NCBI GenBank assembly: GCA_964200075.2
Contig: CAXNAA020000508.1
Location: forward strand, 1 to 20,614
Direction: 5' to 3'
DNA from: Sphacelaria rigidula
Lineage: Eukaryota; Phaeophyceae; Sphacelariales
Length of the DNA: 20,614 nucleotides
Shown here one piece after another: positions 1-10,869 of the stretch. The position numbers and the translations under genes are program-made. A model generated the notes under the pieces. That model was not told where the DNA came from. It worked only from the letters and a program-made list of their open reading frames with translations, and did not search any database. Position 1 is the stretch's first letter, and each line of letters starts with the position of its first letter.

Positions 1-89
1 GCTTCCGCCGGTGTGCGTGTGCCTACTCATCTGTTGCTTGTCTGTGTCAGGTGACCATTGACCACGCATCCCTTTCGAGACGGAGCATG

Positions 90-107
90 GGGGGGGGGGT
101 ACCCCCC
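90..107. repeat. GGGGGGTACCCCCC palindrome
   Basis: A G run of about ten bases abuts TA and a run of six C, giving a perfect 14-base palindrome. The rest of 1-685 holds a 12-base T run near 349-360 and no supportable gene. Confidence 0.7.
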
Positions 108-685
108 TGATCAATGGATGATGGCGATAGTACTTACTGTGTGTGTGCGCATCGGTCTTAGAACTCACATCCATGTATCTGAAATATGTTGCTTGCTGCT
201 GTGTTCGACATTGCGTATCAACCGCAGCGTGACGCCTTTGGCGGTACTATCCACTCACTACACAGCGGCAGGGTGCAGGGTGACAAAGCACACCGCAGAA
301 TGTCACATCGTTAGCCTGTCCCTGTCCTGCATTAATTTTGCGCTGTCCTTTTTTTTTTTTCTTGATGGAAGGAGGAAACCCAACCCAACACTTTCCTCGC
401 TGGCGACCGAAACGATCGCGAGCGAGTTCGTGTGCTGTGCGCTGTCCTATCCAGTTCGCCAACTCATGAACGCAGTCGCCTGTACGTGCGGTCAACGTGT
501 ACGCGGGATGACACCCCTCGCTACGCGCTATATCGCTACACCACATTTTGGAAAGCTGCCCGTGTTGCAGCTACAGCGTGCGGTTGCCCCAGGTGGTGCA
601 CGCAGCGGTCAAAGACCGCCTACGCCGTTGTAATGGCTGCCTACCGAGGAAAACTGCTATGCTGACCACCCTCCTGTGTGACCCC

Positions 686-757
686 GGCTGGTGCGCCCAC
701 ATATAACGAAAGGTCGAGACTGGCATCCAGAACAGATGGGGCGACAACACACACAAC
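686..757. repeat. Copy of a dispersed repeat, inverted relative to the one at 20545
   Basis: The sequence from GGCTGGTGCGCCCACATAT through GACAACACACAC matches the reverse complement of 20545-20614 at about 84%, with one small indel. The match runs off the right end of the window, so the full repeat may be longer. It is non-coding. Confidence 0.75.
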
Positions 758-1867
758 ACGCTGTGCGCAGTACACTTTTTAATTCGTGTTCGTACTGATT
801 GTAGAAATCTTCATCTATGGTCTGGTCCGTTTCCACATATAGTGCAGGGTCTGGTACATTTCCACATGTATGTAATGTTACTCTGTGGGGTCATGAAAAA
901 CTTCGTACCATCTGGGCAAACTGCAGGTGAAGCAATCGCCGAAATATTCATCTGCAAACGCTGCTGCAGTGCACTGTTTTATCGCTAGAAGGATACGCTA
1001 GCGTTGCTACTGTCTGTACAGGGATGTTGCTCCCTTGTCGAGTACGTGGGAAAGGCTCCTTGGCAGAACGCAGTGGTCGCGTCAAGCAGCTGTACGCTGG
1101 GCGTTCTCACTCAAGGCTTCGATTTGGAGGATGATACTAGGTAGGCAGCAGCAACTGCGGTATGTCCAGGTGCCCCTTCGAGCAAGATGCGTTTGGTTTC
1201 TGTTCAACAAAGTTTCCCCCCGAAAACGAAATCAATAGGGGTTTTAGAGTGGAGAGATATTGCAAAGAACCGAGTCGCAAAAAATGGTCAGTCGAAATTT
1301 TTTCCCGGAGCAGAAACCAAATTTACTTCGTGAAATTGGAATGTTCATGACAGAATTCGGAAGTAACTCAGAAACCGCGACTAGGAACGGTCCAGTAAGG
1401 GAGTGGCGCCACGGCAGGGGTGCGCAAAACAATTCTCAGGTTCGAAATGTTCGGACCCCTCCATCTTATCGGAAGAAAAATTATGGTATTGCTTCTTACT
1501 TCAGGGACCCCTAAATGAGAATATCTAGGCCAAAATGTGTAACCCTACCGCGGCAATACTCAAAATCAATGGGGATGAAATATCAATATTCGAGGTTTCG
1601 AGAGGCAACTACGAGAAGTCACGAATGCACCGCGAGCCCTTCCATCTCTCATTCTTTGTATTTTCAAATGTTAATTTTGATTCCAATAATCGATTGCTTT
1701 GTACCGTTGTTGGTCACAATATACCCAGCATTGGCAGCCGAACACCTACCAGCTTCAGCCTTTCGCAGTCGCCTCTGGGTGCATATGTACATCCGCGATA
1801 CTATTCGTACCACAAAGTGTCTCCAAGCACGCGACTGAGACTTAAACACTACAGAAGCAATGCCAGA
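758..1867. other. No gene recognised; probable ureD 3' flank
   Basis: Only short overlapping frames on both strands are present. TTCGGACCCCTCC at about 1452 and GGGACCCCTAAATG at about 1503 recall the GGACCCC core of the intron 5 repeat family, but the match is too short to claim a copy. The ureD 3' untranslated region would lie immediately below 1868. Confidence 0.5.
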
Positions 1868-4800
1868 TCAGCTGATATCTCCGTCTGTTGCGTAGGGTGC
1901 CTTCCCTCCCAGCGCACATCTCAAGGGTAGTAAAAGGCTGTGCAGAGCTTGTCGGGCATCTTCCGTTCGTTTTGCCGCAAAACGGTACACGAGCCCGCTG
2001 CACCATCCGCCGTACCCGCCGCGTAATCTACTTACCGAGGACAGACATCGTTCGCCGTTTTGTGCATGATTTGTCCCATGACAACCTCCACCGGGTCGCA
2101 AGCCTCTCGGCAGAGATGATCGCTGCCTAGCTTCCTCTGCTAACAACGGAGACGTGACATCTTCCACGCGTGGGCCAAGAAGTACTACTACACCTACCAC
2201 CTGCAGTATACGGCGCAGGGCATCGAGCAGGGAGATCTTCGTGAACCAAAAAACATTATATTCGGGAAACTGCAACACTGTTGAAAGTAAGTTGTGCCGC
2301 TATAGGCTCCCTGAGGCCCGCATGTACCCAACAGAGGAACATACGTGCGACAGGAGAGGTGCCCGCGCAGTAGGTGGTCGACGCTGACCGCCGAGGTGGG
2401 TCATCGGGTATCATCTTATGAACTCATCAAGCGAAATGATGCCAATTCAACATATGGGATAACCTGGTGGCCAAAGAGCAGCCCTTCGACCGCCAGGGTG
2501 GATCATCTGGTTCACGTATTACTATTCCAAGGGACAGCGATGCCAATCTAACAGATGAGCTACCACTGTCGCAAACAGGTGAGCCCTCAACCGCTAGGCT
2601 GGGTCATGTTGGATCGGCATCATTTCACATACGAAACGATTTTGATACCCTGATGACCCATCCCAACGGTCAATGGATTGGAACTGGTACCCCGTCGTCC
2701 ACTCACTACAAACAGATATATTTCTCCTGTTATACGTATATTCCTCTGTTGAACATATGTGCGAGTTTTCCGCCAGGACAGCTCAAGACATCCGGCTACT
2801 ACGACGAGTGACACATATGACCACGCATGCACACCTTTGCGCAAAAAGCTAACAGCTTGCGCCATGCTCACTTTCCGAGAAGAACCGCCCGGTGTCAATC
2901 AAGGTAGGTTGACACCACCACAAATACAGTGTACCATTTTAAATACACAACGCCTCACAGACGTGCACTTTCGGTGACTCACGTTCATTCCCAACATCCT
3001 TTCGCGAATGGAGAGGTCCGGTAGTTCCTCGAGAACGAGAGAGTCCAACATCAAAGGCTCCCAACGGCTTTCTTCCTCATCCCTGTTCGGAGAAGTCTGA
3101 GAACGCGATACAACATTGGGCATGAATATTCATGCTGTGACGGCATGGAAAATGCGCCTTATTGAGACAGACAACAGAAATAGCACACCGTAGCACGATT
3201 ACTGTGCAGCATTTTATGCGATTGGTCATAGTATTCGTTGCCAGAAAATCTCCTCCCAACAGTGCCAACCAGTGATATTTGCAAGCGAAGGACCAAATCC
3301 CGGTCTACCATTGTTAGATAAGGGTACAGGCTGGCTCAAGGGAAAAAAAAAACACTCATCGGCAAAACTTCACGCCGTTTCGAGAAGTTCGACCCTGAAT
3401 TTATGCACAAGTGTTCTATGGGTCATTATGCAACTTTCCAAGGTCGAGATTTTTTCACTTTTTGATTTTGTTCACCCTTTTTCCGGGGTCCCAGTTTTTT
3501 CGGCGAAACTTCGATCCAGTCGGACCCCGTAAAAGGGTAAAGGAATAAAATCAAAGACCTCGTCCATCCAGAGTTGCGCAATGACCCATAGCACACCTGT
3601 GCAAAATTTTAGGACCTGACTCCTCCAAACAGCGTGAAGATTTTCGCGTTTGTACGATGAACCTTGCCGTGCAACGGTGGAACGGAAAACTACTAGATTT
3701 TAGTATGAAAATGACGCTTTTGGGCCTTCTTTGAAGTGAACATGAAACTTCAAGCACCACTTAATCGAGTTTGGCCACGAAACGTTGTGGAGTTCTTCCT
3801 TGGGTTTTGCGGCGACAGAGCGTTCGCGAACAAAATGAAAAAAAAAACGTGGTGCCGGTTTTCCAGGGTCCCAGAATGGACGACTTCGAAAAACGACTTG
3901 GATCCCGTCGGACCCCTGAAAAACGGTAACAATTCAAGAATTAGAAACCCCTCGTTGATCCAAACTTGCATAATGATTCATAGCACATTTGTGCAGAATT
4001 TCAAGGTCTAACTCCTAATAAATGCGTGAAAATTTGCGCGTTTGTGCGAGGATGTGAGCTTAAAACGTGCAAACTCCTCACTACTTGGTTTTAGTATAAA
4101 ACATCGTTCAGGGAAATTATCACGAGTCTCCCTGAGTCTTTCCTGCGTATCATGAGTGGAAATTAGACGACGCAAACCTCCACATCACCGAAACATTACG
4201 GTTTCGGGTATAATTCGACCCTGTTGAAACCGTTTTCAAATCCATTTCTCCCGTTAGATTCTTGAGGTGATGACGGTAACTACGATTTGAAGCATGTGGA
4301 GATTCGGTGGAAATTGGACTTGGAATTCGTATTTTCAATGTCGGAACAGTTTGAAAGGCGCTGATTGGTCGAGACACACTTTTGTCCATAGCGCCACCGC
4401 TATAGCCTTCAACAAAAATCCGGCTATGTCACCCTCTTTGCCCGTTCATTGCGGTCAGTATGATACCATGTATGCGACTATTGGGTGTATTGCGGAAGGC
4501 ATTTGTTGATGACAAAAATTGGGGGGGGGTTCCGTGATCCGTCCTGTAGTTGCATCGTGACAGGGAGAAGCGGGCTCGCACACACAACAATCGGGGATAG
4601 AGTTAATGGATGGAACGGTATATCGATAGCGTACCTGGACCATAATCTCGTTTCGAGACTCGAGGCGGGTGAAATCCCACCCTTCGCCGCGCGACATACG
4701 CCCGCTCGTCAGCCAGTCGACGAGCACAAGACTAGCCCCTTGCTCCAACATAAACCGTTGATGCTGCTTGGGACGGCATGGGAAGCGTATGACGACACAA

Positions 4801-6749
4801 CGATGCATGGTGCTCAAACCTACCCCCTGGGCACTCTTCCTACCGTAACATTAGCTGCAGTAGTGAATGATGCCTACTTTCTGTTTTTCTACATTGTTGT
4901 TCGCTTCAGGTGTAAAGATCAACCAGAAAAGGTACGGGGCACGATAAATATCGTATTTTCGCGTCGCGGAGTATGCTCTTGTTGCGGGCCAGCGTCCAGT
5001 GCATAGACGACCTGTCCGAAAAATTATGGAAGGAGGCATTATTTGCTTCGACGGTACCAACAGCGAGGTTTTCCTTTCGCGCAAGCTGCCACCCACTCCA
5101 ACTATGGCGCAGCAGCAGAGGGTTAGAAATGTCTAGGCCCGAGCTCACGATATTAGACGGGAAACACCACATGCGAATCATGTGAGATCTGCTGTTGTCG
5201 CGAAAAGCACAGGCAAACCTGCTTAAAGCTGGCGTCCTTGAAGCAAGTGATGGGGTCAGGAACCATGGCGATCATGCCGCCTTTCATGACGCAACAGTGC
5301 ACCGACTGCGCGGCTCGACGAATGGTCGACTCGTCCGCAGCTTTGGGGTTGCTCTGGCTTGTCTTTTGACTCCCGCGCTTGTACACCTAGAACCAACCGC
5401 GAAGATGTATTGGTTGCCCATGCAAAAACGGATAGACAACATCCCAAGTGCCATAATTAAACGTGAACTTGCATTTATTCGGCCATCAAAAAGTGAAATA
5501 TGAATTCATCACGGTAATTTGACTGGAACCGGAACACTCGTATTCAGTATATTGCATCTAAAATACTGGCTACAATTCGAGCTACTTTGTCATTCCCTTC
5601 TTCCTTTCATGTGTTTCCGACCAAAGCATATGGTGTACTAGACTATCGCTGTGGTCATGGTCGATCCTCGAACTGCGTCCCCCACCCTACGTTTCTTCGC
5701 TACCTGGTTTTGCGATCGGCGGATCATTTTCTCCACGTTGTTATACCTTTGTGGAGCCTTGTGTGGTGACTGCCGTGGTACACCCCTCGCCCACTATGCA
5801 AGAGATGGAAACATGGTCGCCACAAACGGCACCTCCCCCGTAACCTAACGCATACTGCACAATGAACAAGAACATCGGGGTGGAAAATACGATCGAAGCG
5901 ATGTTGGTGTGCATGAAACAAAAGCTGGATGCCGCGAAGTCGTCGGAGCCTAGTTGCACGCGCAGATGGCGAAGAAATTATGCAACCACTGGATGAGAAG
6001 ACAAGAATCCGATAGCAACGCGATCGCTTTGTCTTCGTTCGGGCCTCAATTCAATGAGCGGGTACGCACACACGAAAATATGTACGACTCGTCACGAATG
6101 CTGGTTACGTGGCCTGTTCTGAAACCAGTGGCGAGGCGATGTTGGACATGCGCTGTACGTCGGCAACTGATGCAGTACGCGAACTTGGTACGTGTTTCCC
6201 GACTCACCACCCATGCGCAATTTCTATCTGCGGCTCTTGTTGCAGACACGAACTTTAGTGGGTACCTGGATGCAAGGGAGGCAAAACAGAACATGGGAAC
6301 GAAAAAGGGAAAGTAGTGGCATTATGAACTTCAGCAGTTCGAAAGCGTAGCAGAAACACGGCACCGGCAACCCAAAACGCAGTAGACCTCTATACAGCGC
6401 ACAGGGCAGTGCTGCAGCACAAGCAATCGAGTAAGTAGACATGGAATGACTGAGTCTAGAGTGCGTGCGACTGCAGTGCTTGTACTGTCTGTAGCTGCTC
6501 TCGAGATGCCTCGTTTCGAGTCGCGTGTTCCCATACTGTAATCGTCACGCGAGCAAGCACCAGTGGTTTCAGCGTTCTTGCTGCAAGAGCACAGAGAAGT
6601 CCAAAGCTGTACTTTGTAGTATTTAACATGTGCTATCACCTCGCGTAGGATGTCGTTACCACTGTTTTCCCCCGTATATATTCGAGCGTTAGCTTGCCCG
6701 TGGGCAACTCGTCGCTCGCAAGCATGGGGGTGGTATCGAGATCGGACAT
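1868..6749 (-). CDS. ureD: Urease accessory protein UreD, complete, seven exons
   Basis: UreD/UreH proteins bind apo-urease with UreF and UreG and help deliver nickel to its active site. Exons, in reading order on the minus strand, are 6749-6640, 6265-6208, 5854-5747, 5386-5219, 4763-4635, 3096-2983 and 2200-1868. All six introns are GT-AG. Intron 1 splits an Arg codon (phase 2) and the others are phase 0. The product is 339 residues, slightly longer than typical UreD. Blocks in order: GKLTLEY (18-24), YPLKFV (38-43), YGGGAVCGD (61-69), TTQGSTKVYK (86-95, spanning an exon junction), PDPITCFK (135-142), VDWLTSGRMSRGE (163-175), SRNEI (184-188), LLGPRV (236-241) and GLVYRFAA (298-305). The GGG-x-V-x-GD, TQGSTK, PDP and DWLTSGR blocks are hallmarks of the family. 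The ATG at 6749 has an in-frame TAG 36 bases upstream; it directly follows CAG, so a leader intron ending there is possible. The stop is TGA at 1870-1868. No signal peptide is seen, so it is probably cytosolic. No ureF, ureG or urease gene is visible in the window. Confidence 0.93.
2377..2685. repeat. Three-copy tandem repeat, ~101-bp period, inside ureD intron 6
   Basis: Three diverged units share the core GACCGCC-AGG-TGG-TCAT. The core sits at about 2386, 2488 and 2589, giving spacings of 102 and 101 bases. Each unit also carries a later GATGCCAAT-like or CGATTTTGAT-like block. The whole array lies in the 782-bp intron 2201-2982 of ureD. No coding function is apparent. Identity between units is moderate, which points to an old duplication. 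Confidence 0.6.
3355..3665. repeat. Foldback (inverted repeat) within ureD intron 5
   Basis: The left arm (about 3355-3493) is an inverted, diverged copy of the right arm (about 3519-3665). For example, the reverse complement of 3395-3440 reads TTGCATAATGACCCATAGAA, against TTGCGCAATGACCCATAGCA at about 3574. The arms meet around GGGGTCCC ... GGACCCC at 3485-3525. I estimate 70-75% identity. No coding capacity is evident, so it resembles a decayed non-autonomous foldback or MITE. Confidence 0.65.
3475..4105 (+). repeat. Two-copy direct repeat, ~388-bp offset, in ureD intron 5
   Basis: A unit at about 3475-3735 recurs at about 3862-4105. Shared landmarks are GGGTCCCAG (3488 and 3867), GTCGGACCCC (about 3518 and 3908), CATAGCACAC/T-TGTGCA (about 3588 and 3978), GCGTGAA (about 3634 and 4024) and GATTTTAGTATGAAA against GGTTTTAGTATAAAA. 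The first copy is also the right arm of the foldback beginning at 3355. Three related segments, one of them inverted, are therefore clustered here. Confidence 0.65.
6640..6749 (-). CDS. ureD: ureD exon 1 (N terminus)
   Basis: This exon encodes 36 codons plus two bases of a split Arg codon. It opens with an acidic leader (MSDLDTTPMLASDE), followed by the strand GKLTLEYIRGKTVV that starts the UreD fold. The donor is AG|gtgata. The exon was too short to stand out as an open frame. I found it by requiring phase 2 and a UreD-like N terminus upstream of YPLKFV. The start is the least certain part of the gene, because ATG sits directly after a good acceptor (tcaatgtgcag). Confidence 0.8.
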
Positions 6750-8204
6750 CTGCACATTGAAAGTCTTGCAATGGAAAATAACTATAAAAACATTGGTTGG
6801 ATAATGGTGTTTACTTCGCGGTATATCCTTGGCTGTGATGATATGTATCGTTTTGGCGGCGACACGAATGCACAGGTTTGCATTAGGAGCGTTGCCGTGC
6901 TACATTGCTTGTTTTGTCTAGAGTTCATTGTTCACTGCTGCAAACCCTGACATCAGGACGTGGCGAAGTTATGCGTGTATGAAGCGAGACCGCTTCAGGA
7001 ACACGGTCGGCCACTATCTCTAAGTTCTAGCGCAGCACCCGCGAGAGCGGCAGTTGCAGCCCTCGAGTACCGTCGGGAAGGGTAAGAACTGATGAAGCAC
7101 CGCGTGGCCCTTGTCGGATCCAGCGGCGGAGGAGCTGCCGCTTTGGGGTGAGAATAGTGAAAAAAAAAAGTCGCCTGCCGGACGTCTGACAGTGATTCCC
7201 CAAGGTTGCGATCTAGCGGTCATTCGAGGGTCTCCACCTGTTACCGACTGCGGCTGGCAGCGTAGTGCAGACAGTACCCCCATTTTGAGCGAGGTATTTC
7301 GCAAGTGTTTTGGAATGGCGAAAGTCAAGTTAAACATGAAAATACTGTTTCTGCAGAACAAGCAGACAGTGTTACGCCGATAGAAGATAAAAATAAAAAT
7401 GGAAGAGAATCTCACCTTTCGTCTCACCGGCACACGCTGCTGCAAGGCCCCACGACAGATTCAGCGATGTGGGGTAGTTTGCTGTGGTTATGGTGACATG
7501 TGGGCGAAGTTTCAGCGACTCGCAGCACCCACAGCGTGCGTGCTGCCGTGTTTCCCGAATTGAGCACCTCTACAGACAATACCCACCGGCGTTTCGCACT
7601 AATTGTCATTATCCAGCGGGTGTTCCAGTTTAGATCAACATTCGTTTCTCCTCGCAGCGCCGCCCCACGTTTAGATTACGTCGAAGTAAGTGGACGAGTA
7701 CCTTCACATATGTGTTTCCTGACGGTGCATGCATTTCTGGGCAGCGGGGCGGTCGACTAGAGTGTGTTTTACGGGATTTGCAGAATTTCGGAATTCGCGT
7801 CCTTCCCGATGCCCCACGCACCGGTGGCGTTGGCACCCGGGGGACATGCTATTTGTGATGTGCCCGAGAAGTGCTCCAAGTTTCACTCACTGACACGAAG
7901 TCGATGTGAAGAAATCCACTTTCGACCATGCGTACAAAATGCAGGAAAAAACCCTGGTCAATCGTGGCAAGATACATGAGGTGAGATTGCGCCGCATATC
8001 CTACGTACGGCAACGTCCTTGCTGCATATGTGCTTTCCTGGGCAACACGGCATAACTCGAGAGATTTGCACAAGAAAACATGACAGCGTGACCGTAGAGG
8101 TTTTGCACATGGCCCTTTGACCCGGTACGGTTGTAGTGGTATCCGCTGAATCGTTCGATGCAAACAGAGGTGTTGTACGGGTGGAAAACTGGAGCAACAC
8201 TGAC
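6750..8204. other. No gene recognised; includes likely ureD promoter side
   Basis: This lies upstream of the ureD start. I looked for a divergent plus-strand gene and for a leader exon of ureD and found neither. Frames here lack family motifs and linked splice sites. No TATA-like element is positioned convincingly. Confidence 0.5.
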
Positions 8205-8285
8205 GGTGGATGTGTCCAGGGGGCAGCGCGTAGAGAAATTTCGGACACGTAACCGCCGCCCCCGCTCCCCAGGAGGACACGATTC
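8205..8285. repeat. Short inverted repeat partner of 8795-8850
   Basis: The reverse complement reads ACGTGTCCGAAATTT ... CTACGCGCTGCCCCCTGGACAC. It matches ACGTGTCCCGAATTTG ... CTCTACCCCCTGGGGTGTC at about 8808-8848. The two copies flank the 171-bp tandem duplication in opposite orientations. Similarity fades outside these ~60 bases. Confidence 0.45.
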
Positions 8286-8318
8286 CAAAAACTGCCAAAA
8301 AAAAAATTTCAACTGGTT

Positions 8319-8685
8319 GCAAAAAATTGATCATTGAAGAATCAATCAATCAAGACTGTTCTGATTTTTTTCTGTCAACTTTGTTGCAAGAAATTGATGA
8401 AAAAGCGCTGACGAAAACCGAAAAGTCTGGTGGGCTTCGCGGGGTTGATGATATATGTGATGCGGCTCCTTGCTCCCTCTGTACCGATGACCTCGGATGT
8501 CGGAAGGTATACTTTTCGAAAACCTGTTGATTGTTTTCCCCCCCGTTAATTGTTTTGTGAGAAATTGATCAATGAATACTGGCAAAAACCGGAAAGTCTG
8601 GTGGGTTTTGCGTGGTTGATATTTTCGCTTCTGCTCCTCATCCGCTCTGTCCCGATGGCATCAGGTGTCCATGCCAACGATATCT
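8319..8685 (+). repeat. ~171-bp tandem duplication plus a partial third copy
   Basis: The unit beginning AGAAATTGAT at 8389 recurs at 8560. Both copies share AAAACCG(G)AAAGTCTGGTGGG, then TGGTTGAT or GGGTTGAT, then GCTCCT, CTCTGT, CCGATG and the GGTGTC/GGATGTC landmark. A short third copy of the first ~25 bases starts at about 8319. The units are separated by a short run of C at about 8537-8544. Confidence 0.7.
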
Positions 8686-8753
8686 GTCCACGGCAGCTGA
8701 CCGCATCCGCCAGCGCTTTGGCAATAAACCAGGGTACGGGCGGCTGGGTGCCA

Positions 8754-8772
8754 CCCCCCCCCCCCCCCCCCC
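8754..8772 (+). repeat. Poly-C tract, 19 bases
   Basis: This is an uninterrupted C run just after the second 171-bp unit. Related runs are C at about 8537-8544, G at about 89-98 and G at about 4521-4529. The length may be unreliable in sequencing. Confidence 0.85.
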
Positions 8773-8960
8773 TCAAAATATACAATTTGCGATCTTGGGG
8801 CCCACGTGTCCCGAATTTGTTTTTACTCTACCCCCTGGGGTGTCTAGGAATATTTTGTCGACTGACACGAGGTTCACGACGGCACATTTTTGTTTCACAT
8901 GTTTCGCAAGCTCGCCGGTGGCTCCGGCTCCCCCATTGGATCTGGGCCTTCGCTTGAAAT

Positions 8961-9170
8961 ATGAAGCGCCTCGAGGGATTAGAGAAGGAGATTGTATCTC
9001 GGGATATGTTACAAGCCACGAATGCTGGCTCCGGTGTAGCCAATGCCCACCGCCATGTCCTGCGGCATCCCCAATCATACAATTTATCCTCGAAGAAGAC
9101 TCACACTAATGCTGCAACTCATGTGTGGGAGACGAATATGAGCAAAAGTATCGCCCGCCTACAGTATTGA
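8961..9170 (+). CDS. Small hypothetical ORF, 69 codons
   Basis: This ATG-initiated frame is lysine- and histidine-rich (start MKRLEGLEKEIVSRDML). It has no recognised domain, signal peptide or membrane segment. It follows the duplicated and poly-C region. Nothing beyond an ATG and an even composition supports it, and in a genome with introns it could as easily be non-coding. No neighbouring exon could be linked to it. Confidence 0.12.
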   Translation: MKRLEGLEKEIVSRDMLQATNAGSGVANAHRHVLRHPQSYNLSSKKTHTNAATHVWETNMSKSIARLQY

Positions 9171-10418
9171 GTCACACAGATATTTGTGAAGATGGTGTCC
9201 CCTGGCAAATACGCGGAAAGGGGGGAAATATTTTGATGGGTTACGCCGCACACTCCCATGTACGTCGAACATTCCAGTCCGGTCCTTTGCCGGAGCATGG
9301 AGGCGCGCTCCGATCACGCCAACGGTGGTTCGAAAGACGATTTGCCAGTGAAAATATTTCTTATTTTTTCCCTTTGTAAGCACCATGAATGAAGACAATA
9401 TCTCTACAGACAATGTCTCTACAGAGCACTCCCTGACGAAGTCAACCCCATGTGCTGCCTTGACCGTCGCCAGTGAGGACCTGACCCCCCAACTTATCTC
9501 CACATAGCCCTCAAACCGTAGCCATGACAAAAACAACTGCGAACTAAAATTCAAGTGGTGACGCCACGATGGATTCCGCTCCGGCGTCGATCGATGGCGG
9601 GCTATGGCGTGCGCCTGCGACCGCATAATAGCACGACAGAGGACACCCAGTAGACCGTTGGGCACCGACACCGTCACAAAAGTCGCAGAAATCTACATCC
9701 AGTGCCGTAACCACCACTTCAAACACGGGTGACCACTTCGCTCAGCATAGTTGGGAACGAACACTGTACCCCGCCTGGCGCCATTCTGCGCTCATGTACA
9801 TCATCCGCGACACCCCTCGGCGCCCATCCCTGCGGTCACCTGACGGGAAAGGCACGACTGACGGCAAGCATGGGACAAAGCAGTCGAACGATGGAACGAG
9901 TGTTGTCTCGTCTTTCAATAATGCATAACGGATGTCACACAAGAGGAGGGGGTACCGACATGGTTAAAAGAGAGGCGGAGTTTACACGTCGGGATGAGAC
10001 CCTCGGCTCCTGTTGGAGTTTTACAACACAGAAGCATCCCCCAGTGGCAGCAGTTGTGTTTTTCCCAAACCAGCTGTCTTGTCCAGAGACGGTCAAGTCT
10101 ACCAAAACAACTGGCGATATTTTCTAGATTCAAATGTTCGTGATCATCCTTCAACAAAAATGCATTTTTGTGCACAGAAAAAGAAAACCGGCAACCGCTA
10201 AACGCCCAAGACATCGTGAAACCGCGTCTAAGAGTAGAGCTTGTAAATCTAACGCGTCGAACTTCGCCAACCTCTCTTTTTAGGCCGTCAATTGGCGCAG
10301 AACGATTAAAAAAAAAACAGTTGTAAAGAACTTCGTTTTTGCTTGCGGTAAGGTACAATCTCCTGGCATCTTTTTGGCCGACACCACAGTTCCAGAAGCA
10401 AGCAAGAGGGTTTTTACG
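9171..10418. other. No gene recognised
   Basis: Long frames on both strands (for example 9159-9677 minus and 9915-10358 minus) show no domain-like strings. A 16-base near-duplicate, TCTCTACAGACAATGTCTCT, sits at about 9400-9425. Confidence 0.5.
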
Positions 10419-10419
10419 G

Positions 10420-10502
10420 CTTGAGCACCACCGATGCGTTGATACTCCTCTTTTTTCAGGCTTGAGCGCTACCGATGCGTGGATAATCCCGAACTACATC
10501 AA
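10420..10502 (+). repeat. 41-bp tandem duplication
   Basis: GGCTTGAGCACCACCGATGC (about 10419) is followed 41 bases later by GGCTTGAGCGCTACCGATGC (about 10459). Both units continue with TTGATA or TGGATAA and TCC. The first unit ends in TCTTTTTTCAGG, which resembles a splice acceptor, but I could not join the following frame to any other exon. Confidence 0.6.
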
Positions 10503-10869
10503 CGGAACCTCGTCTGCTGACACCGAGCCAACATCTGGGGAGTAATTGGACACAGCACCCCTACGGATGCGATACCGACATCAAGATACAAATACAGCAA
10601 ATGCTACTTGGCCGATGATGGGGAGTTTGCCACCTTGCAGCCGAGATTTCGACCCTGCGGTATTCTCGGTCGATCGAGCCTGTCCCAATCGTATTCGAGA
10701 AACAATTTATGTAGCAATGTACGGGTTTGTTTATTTGAGTTTGTAAGTACTCATCGCACCACAGTCGAACAGCTGTGTTTCACGGTCAGTAACACCCTCC
10801 AGAGAGTAACGAGGTTTCTACTCGTATCCCCCGATTACACCATACCACACTAGCAACAATCTTGTCGTT

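Larger units (their letters stand above)
3097..4634 (-). other. ureD: ureD intron 5, 1538 bp, repeat-bearing
   Basis: This is the longest ureD intron; the others are 353-782 bp. The donor is CAG|gtacgc at 4634 and the acceptor is gttctcag|ACT at 3097. The extra length is largely accounted for by the repeat family at 3355-4105. The rest, about 4110-4634, shows only scattered open frames, a run of nine G at about 4521-4529, and no recognisable gene. Confidence 0.85.

Noticed and set aside
58-633. A 191-codon plus-strand frame at the left edge
   Set aside because: It runs through homopolymers (G run, T run translated as poly-Phe) and contains no domain-like sequence.
1998-2035. A 38-base gtaagt...gtgcag mini-intron in the last ureD exon
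   Set aside because: Removing it shifts the frame. The unspliced exon reads LLGPRV and GLVYRFAA in one frame, and both are expected of UreD.
4485-5006. A 173-codon plus-strand frame
   Set aside because: It is antisense to ureD exon 5 and flanking intron; the minus strand carries the recognised UreD sequence.
10546-10853. RETIYVAMY and VEQLCFTVSNTL as a Spo11 catalytic-tyrosine block
   Set aside because: The tandem Tyr pattern is absent and the implied intron would be about 21 bases.
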